DNA of 64,000 nucleotides. It comes from Massospora cicadina. Lineage: Eukaryota; Entomophthoromycota; Entomophthoromycetes; Entomophthorales; Entomophthoraceae. The notes under the pieces are model-generated. The model worked only from the letters and a program-made list of their open reading frames with translations. It was not told where the DNA came from and searched no databases. The DNA lies in NCBI GenBank assembly GCA_022478985.1, contig JAKSZP010006633.1:177342-241341 (forward strand), in the 5' to 3' direction. The number at the start of each line of letters is the position of its first letter. Positions within the stretch are counted from its first letter, which is position 1. The translations under genes and the position numbers were made by a program. This document shows positions 59,341 to 64,000 of the stretch, in pieces.

Positions 59341-60165
59341 GGGCAGACCAAATTCATCCAGAGAACTGAACTTATGAACCTTGGTGATCTCTTCAACCGG
59401 GGTCAGATGTAAATACGCTATAATCTGATGCCAGCGGATTTAAAATTGTCTGTTCTAAAGATTTGCTATCAATATCTTGATCTCCCCATGGCCCAGAAGA
59501 ATGATGCCTGGAGCCACATGGGGCTCAAGCCGCGATTGCTGATAAGGCCCAATGATCTCCCCATAGAGCCCAGCTGGCACTTACACCTCTAACTCAGTGT
59601 CTATTATTAATTGGTGTTCTGAGTGAATGGATATAGCTCCAGCTGCCCTAAGCGGTAACCTCTGATATTCATATAACTGATGGGGAAGGGCCCAAGTTTT
59701 CTTTTTTAATCGATGATAGCGCACTGGAATCACCCCATTACTGTAGGCAAGGTTGATTTGTCCCATATGCACTGAACCCTTTGACACTCCACTGGAGGTA
59801 AAATAAATCGGGATCTTCTGTCCCAAAATAGCGTGGGTCATTTCCATCATGTCAACGAAAGCCATAATGTTGCATAAAAGCAGTCCCAATCAACAGATTG
59901 TAGTTGCTATTTGGTAATACTACCGCCGGAGCTACCACAACAACAGATATGAACCACAAGGGAAGCGCGCTATACGCTCCTTCTGAGACTGTGGTTTCCG
60001 CCCCAGCAGTCCCATACACCATCTGATAGTCTATGTCAGGTTTTAAAGTTAACTTCGCCCATTAACTTAGTGGAGACAATGTTAACAGGAGCGCCCATAT
60101 CAATCATAGCTTGTACTCAGGTTTTGGCTACCACAATGTCACAGTAGGTGCACTCCAAGTAAGAT
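59341..60165 (-). pseudogene. Protease and linker of element D
   Basis: Active-site frame AMIDMGAPVNIVSTKLMG near 60060-60110: the triplet at 60093-60101 is DMG (middle Thr changed to Met). 59581-59889 is a 102-codon open frame downstream (GLLLCNIMAFVDMMEM, GVIPVRYHRLKKK), the protease-RT spacer also seen in C near 41940-42300. Non-functional. Confidence 0.7.
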
Positions 60166-61590
60166 GAATGCCAGCTATTTACTATGTGTACATTCAGTGG
60201 TTCACGTTTTCCCAGGAATTTATAATACTCACACCGACTGTAGAGTATTTTGTTATAATAGCATCCAATGGAAGGGCGACCTCTACTCCTCTTAAAGACA
60301 ATGCATATGCAAACAGTTCTAGCTGGTCTGACGGGCTTTGGTCAAACATTTGACAAGCGTAAGGCTTTGGATGCTCCAGAAACCTTGTGTCCGCCATTTC
60401 TTTGACTTGTATTTGAGACAGCACATTTACTCCACCAACTGACTGTTGGTAGAGGGAGCCATCTTCATACTTGAAGGCTTTTACTGCACTTAATACAGTA
60501 GCTTCAGGTGGGACATATGAATTTGAAATAGCGGAAGTAGAGAGTCCCATCTTTACTCCTCTCTGACTTTTCCCTGATAACTTTGATCTTGTTGTATGTA
60601 AGGGATCCGTTGATTAGGGCACCATTGTCCCATGTGCCCAGTGCGACCACAATTAAAAAACCTACTCCATAGGTCCTACATCTGTGCTTAATATAGGTTG
60701 GCTCACTTAGATGGGTATTCTGAAGATGATCAGCATAAACAGACCCACATTGGAAGAACGCCTGCTGTCAATCAGTGTATTTAGGGATAAAGCAGTAGTT
60801 GGTCAGTTGTCAATTGGCAGATATGGGATGGATCGTTGGACTGCGGTGAGTATCCTGGAAAAACTTGCACCAACTGATTTATTCCCCCCTCATAAAGAGG
60901 GTCAGAAACGGCGACAGTGTGAATCTGTTAAATGTTGGGCGGTGGGAAAGTGACAGCTAAGCGACGTACAAACTGAACAAGTTTAAGAAGAGGTACATTG
61001 GGCTCCAACAATGGGGCCATGACATTGAAAAGCTCAGGGTATGGCTTCATCGCAAAGGACATAGCAATGCATACATCAGCTGCAGATAAAATCCCTGCCC
61101 CAATCAACACATGGGCTTCCGCCATAAAATGCTCAGAAAATGTAGTGAGGGTCTCATTTCGCTGAAACCTAATGGTCAAGAACTCAGTTTTCCGCTGCAA
61201 CATATTTGCATTTCTGCTGAACAACCACAGCACCATCTTCTTAGCTTCTTGGTATGTAATGGAACGATCTGGAAGATAACAATTGACTTGATCAGCACTT
61301 CCAGCATTCAGGGTTGAGATCAACAGTTTTTCCCTTCGTCATTCTGAGGTTCCTTCAGTTGCAAGCTCAAATCATTGAAAGAACCCATGAATATTTCTAT
61401 CACGATCAAATGGCGGCAGATTTTCACTGAAAAGTTCCTGGAGCAGCTCATCTTGTTTTTTTAGCACAGTGTCCAATGCAAGTTTCAATTTCTCATATGC
61501 AATGGCCCTAGAATCTCATGCAGATTCCTTATCAAAGCAACCTGACTGTAACATAGCAGGCAACTTGGTTTTAATATTTATATAACTGAT
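60166..61590 (-). pseudogene. Gag of element D
   Basis: Capsid-like frame 60928-61323 (131 codons): TYQEAKKMVLWLFSRNA, LTIRFQRNETLTTFSEHF, PYPELFNVMAPLL. A zinc knuckle follows at 60619-60660, NCGRTGHMGQWC, where the first Cys position reads Phe. 60194-60550 is a second open frame (118 codons) between knuckle and protease. The gag start near the PBS is not defined. Confidence 0.75.
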
Positions 61591-61596
61591 CAATGG

Positions 61597-61616
61597 GCCC
61601 CCTGTAGCGAGCACCA
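61597..61616 (-). other. Primer-binding site of D
   Basis: Minus strand TGGTGCTCGCTACAGGGGGC, one base after the 5' LTR. Longest clear version of the shared PBS. Confidence 0.85.
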
Positions 61617-61617
61617 C

Positions 61618-62178
61618 TGTTATGAATTCGGCGGTATCAATAGATATGCCGGTGGATTTTGCACAGGGTTTGACCCACTGAGCAATTAGGACCAACGATA
61701 TGATTATCATTGTCCACGAAACAACAGTATAGACTTAAAATAAATATGGAGCACTTCGCTCCCACAACATCTTTTTATTATATATACCTAATACCGCGGA
61801 TTCTTCTCTATTTCGCTTTTTCTTAACTCACTCAACAACAACCTCCTCTTAATAGCCCATCTCGCTTATATTACAGCGGCTGGGATGATACCACTTTCAT
61901 AGCTTGGACTATTCAGTTCCACCTATTCTCCTCGTTTTGGCTGGTTATTCTCTAATTTTCTATTGCCCTAATTGTAGGCGATTTAATTTGTACCTGTCAA
62001 ATGTTGACATCACCTTATTTAGAGGTGATCCAATAATAAACCGTTATATCCAATAAAACACGTTAATCTCAATATCACCTTGTCTTGAGGCACTTGAATA
62101 CTCAATCTGATGTCATTTTTGGTGGATTGCGCCCTAGCTGTCCCATGAATATCATCCAGTCATATCAGAATCGTGACA
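61618..62178 (-). repeat. 5' LTR of element D
   Basis: 561 bp, partner of 56092-56651. An ATATATAC-type stretch near 61780 could be a TATA region but is not proven. Confidence 0.95.
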
Positions 62179-62190
62179 CCCCCGCTTGAC
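62179..62190 (-). other. Polypurine tract of E, right half, and TSD of D
   Basis: Minus strand GTCAAGCGGGGG continues, across D, into ACT and E's LTR start at 56083. The first five bases (62179-62183) are also D's right target duplication. Confidence 0.7.
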
Positions 62191-62231
62191 TCAAACATAA
62201 GCACTAAAATACCGATTAGACTTCATTGATT

Positions 62232-62395
62232 TTTATCATCAGCCTGTACACCCAATGAGCATGAGGTTGGGTCTTCTATTTGGTATCTTTGTGCCCAAAC
62301 GCCCAATGAGTCTAAATTATGTTCCTCTTATTGTTAATCTTGGCCTGAATGCCTGATGAGTCTGAAGTTGGATCCTCTCCCCATACTCAAGTGCA
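62232..62395 (+). repeat. Three imperfect tandem units in E's 3' UTR
   Basis: About 50-bp period; each unit has a core like CCCAATGAGTCTRARGTTGG followed by TCYTCT (near 62250, 62300 and 62350). It lies between E's pol end and its PPT, where C and D have no such sequence. Confidence 0.6.
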
Positions 62396-62423
62396 AACTA
62401 AAGGATTAATTAGGATAGAACTA

Positions 62424-62441
62424 TTATATATATATATATAT
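62424..62441. repeat. (TA)n microsatellite
   Basis: Perfect TA run of about nine units. Confidence 0.9.
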
Positions 62442-62481
62442 GTTCTTGTTTTTTTTGTTTTTTCCAACTTTTTCTGTCTTA

Positions 62482-63440
62482 ATTGGCCCATTTATTGAAC
62501 CTTCTTAAGAATTTTGCATGGACTTGGCTGTATATATGGCCAGTCCTAATATCCTTGGTTGTGTATATGTACTTAGATGTTTTCTCAATCACTTCAAATG
62601 GCCTGACCCAGATGTTATCTAACTTTTGCAATCAGCCTAATCCATGGGTGTTGCAAAATAGAACTTCATAGTTAACTCCAAATTTGGCCAGTGTGTAGCA
62701 CTCCCTATGTCCTTTTGATGTTGGGCCTTTTTTTCAGCAAAACTGTTATTGAAAACTTAAGCTTATAGTTTGACTAAAGCATCTAAAAGCTTCTTGATGT
62801 ACTGTGTATAAGTGTTTTCGCCAGGTTCCTTTAGGGCCAAATATAGCAGCATTGGTAGGGCCAGGTGTCATCCATATAAAACTTGAAACGAAGACATCCT
62901 GGTTGACAAATGTTAGAAGATATTGTAGGCGAATACTGCCAAACTTAGATAATTACTCCATTTAGATGGTTTTGCCAATGTTAATTTCTGGATAATGTTC
63001 ACCAATGTCCCATTTTCATGCTCAACAGTCCCATTAGTTTCAGGATGATAGGGAGCAGAAAGCACACCATTTACTCCCATAAATTGGTTAATCATGGCAA
63101 GGACATTGGCGGTAAAGTTGGTTCTGTTATCAGTCAGAATAATGTGAGGACATCCATGTTTGTGGATGATGTTTTCAAGGAAAAAATTGCAGTAGTTGCC
63201 ACTCCAGTTTCCCAAATTGCCTTGGCCTTGACCCATTTGGTCAAGTGGTCGATGGCTATGATTATGTACTTGGCATTTGTATTGTTTGTTGGAATTGGGA
63301 TGACAAAATTGATAGATACAGTGTTCCAGGCAAACTTGGGCCAAACTGAGATGGTAAGATGTGCTTTTTTAGAATGGTTTCTTGCCTTGGCACTCTGCAC
63401 AGCATTATAGCGTTCCTTGGATGTCAAACTACATTGACTC
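62482..63440 (-). pseudogene. Integrase and pol C-terminus of element E
   Basis: Two overlapping frames give the core: 63134-63427 contains IIIAIDHLTKWVKA (first Asp), 62913-63344 contains IILTDNRTNFTANV (second Asp) and NGTVEHENGTLVNIIQKL (Glu), then LAVFAYNIF. All three catalytic acids are present although a frameshift splits the core. The C-terminal module RPFEVIEKTSKYIYTTKD lies at 62540-62620, then FLRRFNKWAN and stop near 62483. Zinc-binding CQ..C wording lies near 63400-63480. Confidence 0.8.
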
Positions 63441-64000
63441 CCAATAACAGAATTTCTTCAGATGCTCTTTCACATTCTTGAATCTGCCATACCCTATGGC
63501 CTTATGCACCGCCATTATTAGGTCCTTTCAGGCCAAGGGTCTTGGAAAATATACTTTTGCAGTTGATGATCTTGTAAAGCATCCTGTTTTTGATGGTTGT
63601 ATTTTTCGTAGATCTGATAATATTATATAGACAGACTCAAGATTAACTAATTGCTCTTGGCTATTCAATTTCATAAACAACTCATCGGTGGACCAACTAA
63701 GTGTTGCAATGGTAGGTATTCAGTATAGGCAATTGGCATTTTGGTGTTTTGCCCCAGCACGATGCTTGAAGGTGTATCATAAGCTTGAAGCTTCAATGCC
63801 CAGCGGGCTAATTGGCCCTCAGGTTCAATTAAGTTGTTCAACCATCTTAGGGAAGCATGATTGGTAACAACTTTGAAATGAGTTCCATAAAGTTAGACCT
63901 GAAATTGCTTGCAAGCATATACTATGGCTAAGCATTCTCATTTCATCACCGTGTAGTTCCTTTCATGAAAATTCAAGGTCTGACTAGAAAAGGAAACTGG
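63441..64000 (-). pseudogene. RNase H end of element E, runs out of window
   Basis: Minus-strand counterpart of 57590-58170 in D: plus-strand anchors GGCAATTGGCATTTTGGTGTTTTGC (63730) versus GCAATTGGCGTTTTGGTGCTTTGC (57925), AAGCTTGAAGCTTCAATGCCCA versus AAGCTTGCAGCTTAAGAGCCCA, and CATGATTGGTAACAACTTT versus CATGACTCGTTACAACCTT. Continues beyond the window. Confidence 0.72.

Larger units (their letters stand above)
56092..62178 (-). mobile_element. Ty3/gypsy element D, best preserved in the window
   Basis: 6087 bp: LTRs 56092-56651 and 61618-62178 (TGTTATGAA ... ATCGTGACA), 5-bp flanks CCCCC on both sides, PBS, gag, protease, RT, RNase H, integrase and PPT in order on the minus strand. By eye the two LTRs differ at roughly 10% of the first 300 positions, mostly transitions. 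Reading frames are long but interrupted, so it is not autonomous. Confidence 0.93.
55516..64000 (-). mobile_element. Ty3/gypsy element E, partial, carrying D in its PPT
   Basis: 3' LTR about 55516-56083, PPT split by D (56084-56091 and 62179-62190), then integrase and RNase H on the minus strand to the window end. The 5' half and 5' LTR lie outside the window. E's internal wording is close to C and D. Confidence 0.75.

Noticed and set aside
1..64000. CRISPR array, bacterial operon or prophage
   Set aside because: No spaced short direct repeats, no dense ORF arrangement and no bacterial genes; all repeats are explained by LTRs, TSDs and retroposons.

Overview
The window is eukaryotic, intergenic and almost entirely built from decayed retrotransposons. 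I found no intact host gene. There are no bacterial features (operons, ribosome binding sites, CRISPR). The evidence is layered Ty3/gypsy (Metaviridae-type) LTR elements, a tRNA-derived SINE with target-site duplications (TSDs), and poly(A)-tailed retroposons. The pol proteins look most like those of repeat-rich fungal genomes, but that is a low-confidence impression and I cannot name the organism. All coding regions carry stops and frameshifts, so the elements are annotated as mobile elements and pseudogenes.

Layout. (1) 1-1165: AT-rich flank. (2) 1166-27142: one old Ty3 element on the minus strand (called G here) holding three independent insertions: LTR element H (4121-9018, in the RNase H/integrase linker), a 1.9-kb poly(A) retroposon RP1 (10550-12451, between protease and RT), and Ty3 element B (about 14133-26863, inside G's 5' LTR). 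B is itself split by plus-strand Ty3 element A (19892-26082). Subtracting the insertions leaves about 6.4 kb for G, 6.5 kb for B and 6.2 kb for A, which supports the reconstruction. (3) 27143-32311: a G-type LTR fragment, a SINE (28118-28411, minus) and two older RP copies (RP2, RP3). (4) 32312-36962: AT-rich, no gene seen. (5) 36963-45091: Ty3 element C (minus), split by a 5'-truncated RP copy (RP4, 39899-40339) and by an unidentified 1.3-kb coding-like insertion X (about 37491-38835). (6) 45092 to about 48550: AT-rich, no gene seen. (7) About 48550-64000: Ty3 element F (plus), interrupted by a second full-length RP copy (RP5, 49798-51715, minus) and then apparently by Ty3 element E (minus, from 55516 past the window end). 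E contains the best-preserved element, D (56092-62178, minus), which sits in E's polypurine tract.

The most novel item is the RP family. Two full-length copies of about 1.9 kb (RP1, RP5) are bounded by 15-16 bp target-site duplications and end in A-rich tails. Each carries one roughly 575-codon ORF with a CCHC zinc knuckle and no recognisable reverse transcriptase, endonuclease or protease. They look like ORF1-only (HAL1-like) non-LTR retroposons mobilised in trans. The tRNA-derived SINE shares a roughly 20-nt 3' motif with RP5, as expected if both are copied by the same LINE machinery. Six LTR elements of different families also share one unusual primer-binding-site consensus. Boundaries marked approximate were aligned by eye.
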